This document shows, in pieces, positions 8,081 through 15,848 of a stretch of 32,468 bases of DNA. This DNA is from Magnetococcales bacterium. GTDB lineage: Bacteria > Pseudomonadota > Magnetococcia > Magnetococcales > Magnetaquicoccaceae. Within the stretch, counting starts at the first letter, position 1. Each line of letters opens with the position of its first letter. Both the position numbers and the translations under genes were made by a program. The DNA lies in contig JADGCE010000004.1 in NCBI GenBank assembly GCA_015229095.1, positions 9,641-42,108 of the forward strand. The letters run 5' to 3'. A model generated the notes under the pieces. The model was not told where the DNA came from. It saw only the letters and a program-made list of their open reading frames with translations, and did not search any database.

Positions 8081-9067
8081 TCAATCACAGGTATTGCAGT
8101 GGTTGACCTCCACCGAGAGATGATCCAGGCCGGCAATACCGCGCAACAGCCCTTTGTAATAGGCAGCATCCTGGAGCTGGTGGACGACCAGGGAGACGAT
8201 GCAGGCGTGGCTGCTGGGACCGACACGCCAAACGTGCAGATCCCCGATTTCGCAGTCGGCATGGGTGGTCAGGCAGGCTCGGATTTTTTCCCGTATCGGC
8301 GAGGTCTCTTCGGCATCCAGCAGGGTTTTGGCACTCTCCCGGATCAATCCCACGCTCCAGACAGCGATGACGGCAGACCCCACAATGCCCATGAGGGGAT
8401 CCATCCATACCCAACCCAGACTCTTGCCGCAGAAAAGGGCGACAATGGCGGTCACCGAGGTCAGGGCGTCGGCCAGCACGTGCAAATAGGCCCCCTTGAG
8501 ATTATGGTCCTGGTGATGCGGCGCACTCTCATGGTCGTGATGGTCGTGATGGTCGTGATGGTCGTGATGGTCATGGTGGTCGTGATGGTCGTGATGGCCA
8601 TGATGGTCATGGGCACCCCCCAATATCCAGGCACTGAGCAGATTGACCAGCAACCCCAACACCGCCACCGTCAGAGCCGTTCCAAACTCTACCGGTATGG
8701 GAGAGAGCAGGCGTTGGCTGGATTCGATGGCCATGAGAAGGGCGACAATACTCAGGGCGATGGCGCTGGCGAAACCTCCCAGGGGACCGGCCTTGCCGAC
8801 CCCAAAGGTGAAGCGGGGATTGTGGGCATTGCGGCGGGCAAAGAGATAGGCAAAGGCGGTCAGACCCAGGGCAGCGGCGTGGGTGCCCATGTGCCAACCG
8901 TCGGCGGTGAGGGCCATGGAGCCGGTCGCGTAGCCCACCAGCAGCTCCACAACCATGGTGACCAGGGTCAGGCCGATCACCCAGTGGGTGCGCCGCTCAG
9001 CGATCTGCGGCAGGTGCAATCCAAAGTGATGTTCGTGCTGCCAAAGGGCGATATCGTGGTTGGGCAC
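8081..9067 (-). CDS. dmeF: Cation diffusion facilitator, DmeF-type divalent metal exporter
   Basis: This 328-residue inner-membrane CDF transporter would export divalent metals (Co2+/Ni2+ in characterised DmeF proteins) by proton antiport. DmeF-like features are the N-terminal WQHEH, then ERRTHWVIGLT, ADGWHMGTHAAALG (Asp56, His59 and His63 region), RFTFGVGKAGPLGGFASA and the second metal-site helix HVLADALTS (His196, Asp200). Residues 153-188 form a cytosolic loop of HDH repeats encoded by a 9-bp tandem repeat. The C-terminal domain contains DLHVWRVG. The start is GTG 9067, with GGAG 8 nt upstream. It is flanked by two DUF4337 genes on the same strand. Confidence 0.9.
   Translation of the reverse strand: MPNHDIALWQHEHHFGLHLPQIAERRTHWVIGLTLVTMVVELLVGYATGSMALTADGWHMGTHAAALGLTAFAYLFARRNAHNPRFTFGVGKAGPLGGFASAIALSIVALLMAIESSQRLLSPIPVEFGTALTVAVLGLLVNLLSAWILGGAHDHHGHHDHHDHHDHHDHHDHHDHHDHESAPHHQDHNLKGAYLHVLADALTSVTAIVALFCGKSLGWVWMDPLMGIVGSAVIAVWSVGLIRESAKTLLDAEETSPIREKIRACLTTHADCEIGDLHVWRVGPSSHACIVSLVVHQLQDAAYYKGLLRGIAGLDHLSVEVNHCNTCD
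8531..8611 (-). repeat. 9-bp tandem repeat encoding the His/Asp-rich loop of DmeF
   Basis: Nine consecutive 9-bp units occur here, most reading ATGGTCGTG on the plus strand with single-base variants in units 5, 6, 8 and 9. In the minus-strand gene they encode repeated HDH/DHH at residues 153-179 of the exporter. Unit length is a multiple of three, so copy-number changes would keep the frame and vary the number of metal-binding histidines. Confidence 0.95.
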
Positions 9068-9112
9068 CCGCAGAACTCCCGAAGAATAAAAGGATGATGT
9101 GTAACGGCCACC

Positions 9113-9712
9113 CTACAGGTGAATCAGGGTGGGGGCAAGCCAACCCAACAGACCGAAGGCAACCCCTACCAGGCCCAGGGCACCTGCACCATAGGCGAGG
9201 ATGGTCATGCTGGTGACGACAGAGGCGGAGGCCAGCACGATGGCGATTTGCACGGCGGCCGCTCCATACTCAAACATGTGATAGGCGGCAAAAGATCGGG
9301 CGCGGTGATCTTCTGCCGTCTTGGCCCTGGCGGCCAGCTCCTTGCGTCCTTCCCCTTTTTCCGGTTCGCTGTCATACCGCTTGGCCTTGGCGCGCCAATC
9401 GTCGATCCGTTTTTTCCAGACCTCGTTGGCGGGTTGCCCGACGGGCGTCATGGCCTCCATCATTTCGGCAGCGGTCTCCATGGTGGTCATGCGGATGGAT
9501 TTTGCTTGAAAAAAGGCCCATAAATTGGAGGCTTCAATGTTGGACGACACGTAGGCGCTCTGGGAACTGTTGACGCCGGTCTCGATCAAGGCCAACAGAC
9601 AGGCCAGGATGCTGATCATGATGGCGACATATTTCTTGCCGCCCCCTTCATGTCCTTCGTGACCGCCATGGGCGGCCTCGTGGATCTGCTCGTGGGTTTC
9701 CAGAATTTCCAT
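9113..9712 (-). CDS. DUF4337-like membrane protein (copy 2)
   Basis: This 199-residue protein starts MEILETHEQIHE and has a His/Gly-rich stretch (HGGHEGHEGGGKK). A membrane helix at about 27-46 is followed by NLWAFFQAKSIRMTTME, a charged helical region, and two C-terminal hydrophobic segments. The FQAKS motif and layout mark it as a DUF4337 relative of the gene at 7430-8044. I chose ATG 9712 because CAAGGA lies about 8 nt upstream; the frame stays open further upstream but without protein-like sequence. It is the first gene of a three-gene minus-strand set with the DmeF-like exporter 45 nt downstream. The His-rich N-terminus could bind metal, which would fit the context. Confidence 0.8.
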   Translation of the reverse strand: MEILETHEQIHEAAHGGHEGHEGGGKKYVAIMISILACLLALIETGVNSSQSAYVSSNIEASNLWAFFQAKSIRMTTMETAAEMMEAMTPVGQPANEVWKKRIDDWRAKAKRYDSEPEKGEGRKELAARAKTAEDHRARSFAAYHMFEYGAAAVQIAIVLASASVVTSMTILAYGAGALGLVGVAFGLLGWLAPTLIHL

Positions 9713-9887
9713 TTTGTCTATTCCTTGAGTGTAGCCATGGGAACAAAGGCCCGCCGTTGCCCGCGCATTCAACACCATTTGCGGAATCGGTGTCAATGCC
9801 CGCAGAATCACGAGGATCTTTTGTCGGGTGGTGCAGTCTGTCAACCGGTTGGTCGGGCCGGAAACGCAATCCAGACACGCACCGCTG

Positions 9888-10946
9888 TCAGGGCACCCGG
9901 ATCGGTGCCCGTCGGCTTCCCCATCCCCCTGGTGGACCATCAAAGCGTCCTGCACAGGCCGTGTGACAGTGTTGACACTGCCCTTTATCATCCAGATTCC
10001 AGCCGTTGACCGTATATCCCGACCGTTCAATGACCATTTGCCCACAGCCATGGCAATGGGTTATCCCCCCCGCCCGGTCCACGACATTGCCCGTATAGGC
10101 ATAGCGGACACCATTGGCCAACGCAATGTGGCGGGCCCGTTGCACGGTTGCTGTGGGTGTCGGGGGCTTGTCCAGCATTTTCCACGCGGGATGAAAAGCG
10201 GAAAAATGGATCGGCACCTCCGGCCCCAACCGTTCCACCACCCAGTTTGTCAGGGCCTCCAACTCGGCCTGGGAGTCATTTTCTCCCGGAATCAGCAAAG
10301 TGGTCAACTCCACCCAGACCGAGCGCTCTTTTTTGAGATATTCCAGCAGTTCCAAAACAGGTTGCAGGTGTCCCCCGGTCAGGCGGTAATAAAAGTCTTC
10401 CGAGAAAGATTTGAGGTCGATGTTGGCCGCATCCATCTGGCCAAACAGGAGGGCAGCCGGTTCGAGATGGATATAACCGGCTGTGACCGCAACGGATTGG
10501 ATGCCCACGGCCCGACAGGCGTGCGCCACATCCACCGCATATTCCAAAAAAATGACGGGATCGTTGTAGGTGTAGGCCACGCTGCGACAGCCGCTCCGCA
10601 CGGCCGCTGCGGCAATCGCCTCCGGGCTGGCATATTCGGCAATTTTCTCCATTTGTCGCGCCTTGCTGATGTCCCAGTTTTGACAAAACGTGCAGGCCAG
10701 ATTGCAGCCCGCCGTGCCGAATGACAGAATCGGTGTGCCTGGCAAAAAATGGTTCAGCGGCTTTTTTTCCACCGGATCCACACAAAAACCACTGGAGCGA
10801 CCATAGGTGGTCAGGCGCATTTTTCCCCCCTCATGGGCTCGGACAAAACAGAAGCCCCGCTGCCCCTCCCCCAATTGACAGTGGCGCGGACAGAGGTCGC
10901 ACTGGATACGACCGCCCTCCAGGGCATGCCAAAAGCCTGTTTCCAT
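9888..10946 (-). CDS. amrS: AmmeMemoRadiSam system radical SAM enzyme (PflA-like)
   Basis: This 352-residue radical SAM protein has its [4Fe-4S] motif as CNLACTFC (Cys81, Cys85, Cys88). It is preceded by an N-terminal Cys cluster, CDLCPRHC, and the typical DPVEKKPLNHF. Other family features are SVAYTYNDPVIFLEYA, NIDLKSFSEDFYYRL and PIHFSAFHPAWKM. The C-terminus adds a CxxC pair of zinc-ribbon type (CHGCG, CQHCH). These match the radical SAM member of the AMMECR1-Memo-radical SAM trio, whose reaction is not settled. No AMMECR1 or Memo gene is in this window. ATG 10946 has AGGAGG about 9 nt upstream. The gene is divergent from the diiron protein gene at 11118. Confidence 0.85.
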   Translation of the reverse strand: METGFWHALEGGRIQCDLCPRHCQLGEGQRGFCFVRAHEGGKMRLTTYGRSSGFCVDPVEKKPLNHFLPGTPILSFGTAGCNLACTFCQNWDISKARQMEKIAEYASPEAIAAAAVRSGCRSVAYTYNDPVIFLEYAVDVAHACRAVGIQSVAVTAGYIHLEPAALLFGQMDAANIDLKSFSEDFYYRLTGGHLQPVLELLEYLKKERSVWVELTTLLIPGENDSQAELEALTNWVVERLGPEVPIHFSAFHPAWKMLDKPPTPTATVQRARHIALANGVRYAYTGNVVDRAGGITHCHGCGQMVIERSGYTVNGWNLDDKGQCQHCHTACAGRFDGPPGGWGSRRAPIRVP

Positions 10947-11117
10947 CTTTTTATCCTCCTGTAATTGTTTGTTAAAAGCGCATAAGAACCCCGGATGATC
11001 AGCAGATATTGAATTCCTGGCCAATCTGTGTCTTAATGGTCCACATCTGAATTGTGGTCCAGTATTCACGTGGGACACACAGTTTTTTGTCCATGACATT
11101 GATATGGGGAGGAGTTC

Positions 11118-11600
11118 ATGCAAGCTGCCATTCAATTTTTCAAGGATGCACTGCATCACGAAGTGAGAGCTGCCGCTTTCTACAACAAGGCCGCCGAGAT
11201 CACGCGGGATGATGAGTCTCGCATGCTCTACATCAAATTGGCCGGGATGGAGGAGGGGCATACATCCAGTTTGGTCGAAAAGGTCAAAACCGCCCCCTGT
11301 GGCAAGGCCTTCGATGTGGATGCGTTCGTCCGGGAGTTGGAGAACGAGGCGGCGGATGCCATCTCCCCAGAGCATCTCAGCCTGATTGAAACGGGCAGCA
11401 TGCGCCAGGTGCTGGAGTTGGCCATCCAGTTTGAAAACCAGGCTTGCCAGGACTACGAAAATCTGGCCCGGGAAGCGACCGATTTTTCGGTCAAGTCCTA
11501 CTGCCAGGAGGCTGTCAAGGAGGAACGGGGCCATATCCGGGAATTGTCCAACCTGCTGAACTCCCTGAGCATGTCCGAAGAGGACCGCCCCGGCCTGTAG
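11118..11600 (+). CDS. Ferritin-like/rubrerythrin-type diiron protein
   Basis: This 160-residue four-helix-bundle protein has two half-sites of the ferritin-like diiron centre. Glu15 and the E45-x-x-H48 element come in the first half. A Glu in QFENQAC and a second ExxH (EERGH) come in the second. No C-terminal rubredoxin domain (CxxC pairs) is present, so it is an erythrin-like rather than full rubrerythrin protein. The family handles peroxide or iron. GAGGAG sits just before the ATG. A perfect 14-bp hairpin follows the stop. It is transcribed away from the radical SAM gene, so coordinated redox roles are possible but unproven. Confidence 0.87.
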   Translation: MQAAIQFFKDALHHEVRAAAFYNKAAEITRDDESRMLYIKLAGMEEGHTSSLVEKVKTAPCGKAFDVDAFVRELENEAADAISPEHLSLIETGSMRQVLELAIQFENQACQDYENLAREATDFSVKSYCQEAVKEERGHIRELSNLLNSLSMSEEDRPGL

Positions 11601-11621
11601 GGGGATGCCTGCCAAGACACG

Positions 11622-11657
11622 CCCTCTTTCCCTGCCCCATTGTGCAGGGAAAGAGGG
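11622..11657. terminator. Strong hairpin, probable bidirectional terminator
   Basis: A perfect 14-bp inverted repeat (CCCTCTTTCCCTGC / GCAGGGAAAGAGGG) with an 8-nt loop lies 22 nt after the diiron gene stop and 22 nt before the convergent exonuclease stop. No long T-run follows on either side, but its position between convergent genes suggests a shared terminator. Confidence 0.7.
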
Positions 11658-11679
11658 GAGTGTGGACAAGGGCGGGATC

Positions 11680-12306
11680 CTATGGGGTCGGTTCGGGCAA
11701 CAGCCCCTGTTGCTGCATGGCCAGATAGATCTCCCGACTGACCCAGGCGTCTGTGGCCGCATAGGAAATTTGAAACGGCTTCAGCTCTTTGTTGTCCCAG
11801 TTGGAGCATTGTGCCCGTTTGGAGATGCGAAATCCCAAAAAGTGGGCCGACAGGCTGCGCAGTCCGTAGCTTTCGATACCGACCCGGCGCGTGACCTCGC
11901 TCAGATCCAGCAGTTGTTGCGGCCGGAAGGAGAAGACGGATTGCAGATTTTGCGCGTCATGGGCTAACCCCACCCCCACCTTTAAAATCTGCCGATCGCT
12001 CAGCAAATCCACCAGAGCTTCATAGTCGGAGAGTCGTGGCAACTGGAAAATGTTGACATAGTCCGTGCCGGCCATTTGAATCAACGAGGGACGATAGCTG
12101 ACCCCCTTTTTGAAGGCGGGTCTGGTCTCCACGTCAAAACCGATGACGTGCTCGTTCTGCAATTGCATCACCGCATCCGCTACCCGCACGTCCGAATCGA
12201 TCAGATTGATTTTTCCCTCCCATTTACGGATGGGCAGGTCGTTGATTTCAGATTTGGACAGCTTGCCGGTGGGTTCTGGTTGTTGTTTGGACGACGGTCC
12301 CATCAT
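11680..12306 (-). CDS. 3'-5' exonuclease, RNase D-like DEDDy domain
   Basis: This 208-residue protein is a stand-alone DEDDy exonuclease domain acting on RNA or DNA 3' ends. Exo I is GFDVETRP (Asp58, Glu60), Exo II is GLAHDAQNL (Asp117), and Exo III is YAATDAW (Tyr182, Asp186). Full-length RNase D has HRDC domains after this, and they are missing here, so I do not call it rnd. ATG 12306 is chosen because AGAGGG precedes it by only a few bases; ATG 12303 is equally possible. The frame is open 21 codons further upstream. It is convergent with the diiron gene. Confidence 0.87.
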   Translation of the reverse strand: MMGPSSKQQPEPTGKLSKSEINDLPIRKWEGKINLIDSDVRVADAVMQLQNEHVIGFDVETRPAFKKGVSYRPSLIQMAGTDYVNIFQLPRLSDYEALVDLLSDRQILKVGVGLAHDAQNLQSVFSFRPQQLLDLSEVTRRVGIESYGLRSLSAHFLGFRISKRAQCSNWDNKELKPFQISYAATDAWVSREIYLAMQQQGLLPEPTP

Positions 12307-12389
12307 AGACCCTCTGACAAAATACATGACCCCGAAACTGTAGATATCACAAAATTCCCTGTTCGGCAATTCCCGGTGAGGGTAACCCT

Positions 12390-13136
12390 CTATTTTACCT
12401 CGGCTCGGTTTTCCGGCGGGAGCCGACCGGCCAGCAGCAACCGGTTGAAGAGAATATTGGGGGAGATCCAGAAGAGTTGGTCGTCAAAACCTTGCTCCCT
12501 GTCAGTGTGGTAGGGGGCATGGACAAAACGGGCATCTCCATTGCTGTTCTCCTGCTCAGAGGGGCTGCGGGGAGGAGGGTTGGTCACCCCCAGCGCACTG
12601 AGGGCTCCCAGGCCATTGGCTCCGTGAGAGAGAAAAACGGCTGGGGTGTGATCGATGCCGTTGACTACCTGAATGGTTCCCGTGCTTGCCAGGGTGAAGG
12701 CGGGCCAGGGGGCTTTGCTGTCATCGGTAAACGGTTTCGAGACGGCGTAGGTAAAGCGGTTGTGCCAGGCGTCCTCCTCTCCCACGCCCAAGGTAAGCCA
12801 GGGAATGGTGCCCTGCCAGAGCGAGGCGGTTGGGTTGCCCGCGCACCCTGCGCCCTGTCGGTCTTCCCGGCCATCGCGGTCGATGTCGGGACAGGGGAGA
12901 TGACCATGCACCAGGGCAAATCCCAACAGAGCCTCATGCAGGCGTTCGAGTTGCTCCTTGGTCTCCCGTCGTTGGCTGTTTTCCCATTGGGTGGAGAGGG
13001 GCAGCAGCACCCCTCCCAGCAACAGGCTGAGGATAAGCATGACCATAGTCATCTCGATCAGAGTAAAACCGGCTGCAACAGACAGCTGGTGCCGTCGCAG
13101 GGGCAACAGACGGCCTGAGCGGTGGTGTGCATCCAT
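12390..13136 (-). CDS. Type IV pilin-like / type II secretion pseudopilin
   Basis: This 248-residue protein carries a class III signal: a basic leader of 23 residues, then GFTLIEMTMVML, with cleavage expected after Gly23 and the canonical Glu at +5 (Glu28). The N-terminal helix continues to about residue 45. The globular part contains GHLPCPDIDRDGRED and a second Cys (QGAGC), which could form a disulfide or hold a cation, then WHNRFTYAVSKPF. It would be processed by a prepilin peptidase and assembled in the inner membrane. No other pilin or secretion gene adjoins it, though the pil cluster lies at 25-31 kb. AGGGA lies 8 nt before the ATG. Confidence 0.8.
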   Translation of the reverse strand: MDAHHRSGRLLPLRRHQLSVAAGFTLIEMTMVMLILSLLLGGVLLPLSTQWENSQRRETKEQLERLHEALLGFALVHGHLPCPDIDRDGREDRQGAGCAGNPTASLWQGTIPWLTLGVGEEDAWHNRFTYAVSKPFTDDSKAPWPAFTLASTGTIQVVNGIDHTPAVFLSHGANGLGALSALGVTNPPPRSPSEQENSNGDARFVHAPYHTDREQGFDDQLFWISPNILFNRLLLAGRLPPENRAEVK

Positions 13137-13346
13137 GGGTGTATCCCTGTTGCAAGAGGGGCGTGGCTGTTGACGGGAGATCGCGTGAACAGTCGCGACC
13201 AGCCCCCCACGATAGGGAGAAGCGGGGCAGGATTCAAGGAAGGATTGCTCCCTTCCGATACAGTGTGGTATAGGTGGCTGCGGAGGAGGGGCATGGGTTG
13301 CCCCCCGTTCCTGCCCACAGCACACGGTTTTTCCACAGAGGCCAGC

Positions 13347-14261
13347 ATGGAAAACAGTCCATCGCATCCGGTCGACCTGCTGCCGGCTGCCGAACTCACC
13401 GTTCAAACCCTCCTGAATCGCTATCTGGCGGAAATTTCCAGTAAAAAGTCGCCTGTCGCCCAGGCGCAGGAGGGCCGCATGGCCCTCTATCTGAGCGCCC
13501 GTTTGGGCCCTTTGCCGCTCTCGGAGTTGACCCCCCTGGTGCTGACGCAATTTCGGGAGTCCCGCCTGCAAGAGGCCTCTGCCAGCACGGTGTCGCGTGA
13601 TTTTTCCTTCCTTTCCCAAGTGATGGAAAGTGCCATCCATCTCTGGGGTATCTCTTTGGCAGGTAATCCTCTGCATGTGGTGGCCCCCCCCGTGGATATA
13701 CGGGGACGGGGTCGCCAACTGCAACCTGGGGAACGGTTGCGCCTGATTGCTGCCTGTGCGCGCCACAGCAACCCCATGCTGGGCTGGGTGGTGCGCATTA
13801 TTTTGTCCACGGGGATGCGCAAGGCGGAGGTGTTGCACCTGCAGCGCAGCCATCTGGACCTCAAGGCCCGACTGCTCCATCTGCCCAAAGTGGGGGCCAC
13901 CGGGGTGGCCCGGGTGGTTCCCCTCGGCCAGGAGGCCGGCAAAGCCTGCAAAGAGGCCTTGCAGCACGCTCTGGCGAGCCTGGATACCCCGCTCCTGTTT
14001 TTTGGCGAACCCGGCAAATTTGGTCAACGACGTCCCTATGCCATCGACCGGGTACTCCGGCAGGCCATGAACCGGGCGCGATTGAAACCCTACAGTTGCG
14101 AGGAGTTGCGGGATGATGCCATCCTGCGCATGCGGGAAGCGGGATTGACGGAACAGGAGGTGGTGGCCATCACTGGTCTGCGCACCCTGCGTATCGATCG
14201 GCGTGCGCCGCATTTGCAAGGGGAGGTGCTCCTGCGCCGCCTGGATGAGCTGGGATTGTAG
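13347..14261 (+). CDS. Tyrosine recombinase-like protein with degenerate active site
   Basis: This 304-residue protein has an N-terminal SAM-like DNA-binding domain (about 15-110) and a C-terminal tyrosine-recombinase fold. The first Arg is present (STGMRKAEVLHL, Arg158), as are a candidate Lys181 and the second Arg (Arg255 in EELR). The usual HxxR His is Glu252, the GH/GW position is Leu278, and the Tyr nucleophile position aligns with Ala287. The alignment is ungapped across that segment, so these losses look genuine rather than frameshift artefacts. It is probably a DNA-binding protein without recombinase activity. ATG 13347 has AGAGG upstream; the longer frame to 13122 lacks homology. miaA starts 3 nt after its stop. 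Confidence 0.8.
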   Translation: MENSPSHPVDLLPAAELTVQTLLNRYLAEISSKKSPVAQAQEGRMALYLSARLGPLPLSELTPLVLTQFRESRLQEASASTVSRDFSFLSQVMESAIHLWGISLAGNPLHVVAPPVDIRGRGRQLQPGERLRLIAACARHSNPMLGWVVRIILSTGMRKAEVLHLQRSHLDLKARLLHLPKVGATGVARVVPLGQEAGKACKEALQHALASLDTPLLFFGEPGKFGQRRPYAIDRVLRQAMNRARLKPYSCEELRDDAILRMREAGLTEQEVVAITGLRTLRIDRRAPHLQGEVLLRRLDELGL

Positions 14262-14264
14262 GGG

Positions 14265-15209
14265 ATGGATGCGCCCCATGGCCCCATCCCTCTGCTGGTG
14301 ATTTTGGGTCCGACAGCGTCGGGCAAAACCCGCTTGGCTGTTGCCTTGTCCCAAACCATCCTGCAGCAGCGTCAACGGGGGTGCGAAATCATTTCCGCCG
14401 ACTCCAGGCAGGTGTTTCGCGGCATGGATATTGGCACCGGCAAAGATTTGGCGGAATATGGCGACCTGCCTTACCACTTGATCGATCTGTGTGATCCGGG
14501 TGTCGAGTTCAGCGTCTATGCGTTTCAACAGCAGTGCTACCAGGCCATGACCGCCATCCATGCCCGTGGCCATTTGCCCGTGCTGGTGGGGGGGAGCGGG
14601 TTGTATCTGGATGCCATTGTGCGGGGGTATGCCCTGTTGCCTGCGGCGATCAACCCGGCCCTGCGCCAAACGATGGCAGAGTGGACAGAGGAGAGGCTGG
14701 AGGCCCATTTGCGCCACCTGCGTCCCCAACTGCACAACCGTACCGACCTGGTGAGTCGGGAACGCCTGTTGCGGGCCATTGAAATTGCGGAACAGGAGGC
14801 CAACTCTCCTGCGTCACTGCCCGCTCCTCCTTTAAATCTGCTCATTTTTGGGATACGCTGGCCCCGCGCCGTGTTGCGGCAGCGCATTACCCACCGTTTG
14901 CAACAGCGATTGGAGAGCGGATTGCTGGCCGAGGTGGAGGGATTGCTGGCAGGAGGCCTCTCTTCCCGGCAGTTGGCGGCTTATGGCCTGGAATATCGGT
15001 TTTCTTGTGAATATCTGGCAGGTCAATGGAGCCGGGATGAATTTTTCCAGGGGTTGAACCGAGCCATTCATCAGTTTGCCAAACGCCAGGATACCTGGTT
15101 CCGGCGCATGGAACGCCAGGGTGTGGCCATTCGCTGGCTGGATGCGGAAGCGGATCCTTTGGCAGAGGCTGAACAGATTCTTCTGGCGCGGGGTTTTCCA
15201 GAGGAATAG
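14265..15209 (+). CDS. miaA: tRNA dimethylallyltransferase
   Basis: This 314-residue enzyme transfers dimethylallyl from DMAPP to N6 of A37 in tRNAs reading UNN codons. The Walker A loop is GPTASGKT. SADSRQVFRGMDIGTGK, LPYHLIDLCDP and GGSGLYLDAI are the family signatures, and FAKRQDTWFRR lies near the C-terminus. Length is typical (about 300-315). The gene starts 3 nt after the recombinase-like gene stop, with TAGGGG as the only nearby Shine-Dalgarno-like sequence, so translational coupling is likely. It is somewhat divergent from E. coli MiaA in the central region but has all key motifs. Confidence 0.95.
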   Translation: MDAPHGPIPLLVILGPTASGKTRLAVALSQTILQQRQRGCEIISADSRQVFRGMDIGTGKDLAEYGDLPYHLIDLCDPGVEFSVYAFQQQCYQAMTAIHARGHLPVLVGGSGLYLDAIVRGYALLPAAINPALRQTMAEWTEERLEAHLRHLRPQLHNRTDLVSRERLLRAIEIAEQEANSPASLPAPPLNLLIFGIRWPRAVLRQRITHRLQQRLESGLLAEVEGLLAGGLSSRQLAAYGLEYRFSCEYLAGQWSRDEFFQGLNRAIHQFAKRQDTWFRRMERQGVAIRWLDAEADPLAEAEQILLARGFPEE

Positions 15210-15237
15210 GGGGGAATACGACGGAGGGAGAGTGTCG

Positions 15238-15648
15238 ATGGAAGAACAACCCCTTTATGATGTGCGCATCTTTTGTTGTGTCAACAGCCGGGATGCTGAC
15301 CATCCTCGTGGTTCTTGCAGCCGCCAGGGTGCCATCGACTTGCACGGTTATTTGGCAGCACGGCTGCAGCACTGGCCGGAGTTGGTGGGCCGTGTCCGGG
15401 TCAACGCTTCGGGTTGCCTGAACCGCTGTGAGTGGGGACCGGTGTTGGTGATCCACCCCCCAGGCGTTTGGTACCGTTATCGGACTCAAGCCGATTTGGA
15501 TGAGATCATCCAGAGCCATTTGGCGGGTGGTGCGGTGGTGCAGCGGTTGCTGTTGAGTGCGGCGACTGCTGCTTCCGGCGACAAGGGGCGGCGATCGGGG
15601 AGCAGAACGGGGGCGATGTCGCAGCGCGGGAGATCCAGGCAGCGTTGA
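15238..15648 (+). CDS. [2Fe-2S] thioredoxin-like ferredoxin
   Basis: This 136-residue protein has the thioredoxin-like ferredoxin pattern: VRIFCCVNSRD with Cys13/Cys14, then Cys27 (PRGSC), and GCLNRC (Cys60, Cys64) with VRVNASGC just before. It ends the conserved part at WYRYRTQADLDEIIQSHL. Such proteins carry one [2Fe-2S] cluster and transfer electrons; the partner is unknown. A basic, low-complexity tail of about 35 residues follows. ATG 15238 is preceded by GGAGGGAG, a strong ribosome binding site, which overrules the longer open frame into miaA. It lies 28 nt after miaA, so probably in the same transcript. Confidence 0.85.
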   Translation: MEEQPLYDVRIFCCVNSRDADHPRGSCSRQGAIDLHGYLAARLQHWPELVGRVRVNASGCLNRCEWGPVLVIHPPGVWYRYRTQADLDEIIQSHLAGGAVVQRLLLSAATAASGDKGRRSGSRTGAMSQRGRSRQR

Positions 15649-15725
15649 CCGGGTGCGCAGGGTAACCGAGAGATTCACCACTGTGACCGTTGCCAGGATG
15701 ATGAGACCTGCATCAGGATTTTTGC

Positions 15726-15753
15726 TTGTTACCGCTTTTTTTGTTGTTATACT
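15726..15753 (+). promoter_or_regulatory. Candidate sigma70 promoter for the carbonic anhydrase gene
   Basis: TTGTTA (15726-15731) and TATACT (15748-15753) are separated by 16 bp. They lie about 95 nt before the carbonic anhydrase start in a locally T-rich stretch. The match is 4/6 and 5/6 to consensus. Confidence 0.4.
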
Positions 15754-15848
15754 CGGCGGAGGAGCCGTCGTCTGCGGAAGAGACGGAAATTTTTGTGTCT
15801 GCGGGCGTGCAGCGTTTTCAATTCAAAGTTTCAATGGGATACGATACC

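Noticed and set aside
8531-8611. Short regular repeats suggesting a CRISPR array
   Set aside because: Units are 9 bp without spacers and lie in frame inside a coding sequence, so this is a coding tandem repeat.
7643-9097. A 484-codon plus-strand open frame with a long Val/Met repeat
   Set aside because: It is antisense to the DmeF and DUF4337 genes; the VMVVMVV stretch is the 9-bp His-loop repeat read on the wrong strand.
11040-11078. Imperfect inverted repeat (CCACA/TGTGG) upstream of the diiron gene as an operator
   Set aside because: Only 5 bp pair across 7 nt, which is expected by chance.
10947-11762. Upstream extension of the radical SAM gene frame through the diiron gene
   Set aside because: ATG 10946 has an excellent AGGAGG and begins the conserved family sequence; the extension is antisense to the diiron gene.
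12390-14735. A 781-codon minus-strand frame extending far upstream of the pseudopilin
   Set aside because: Only the last 248 residues are protein-like; upstream it is antisense to the recombinase-like and miaA genes, and ATG 13136 has its own ribosome binding site.
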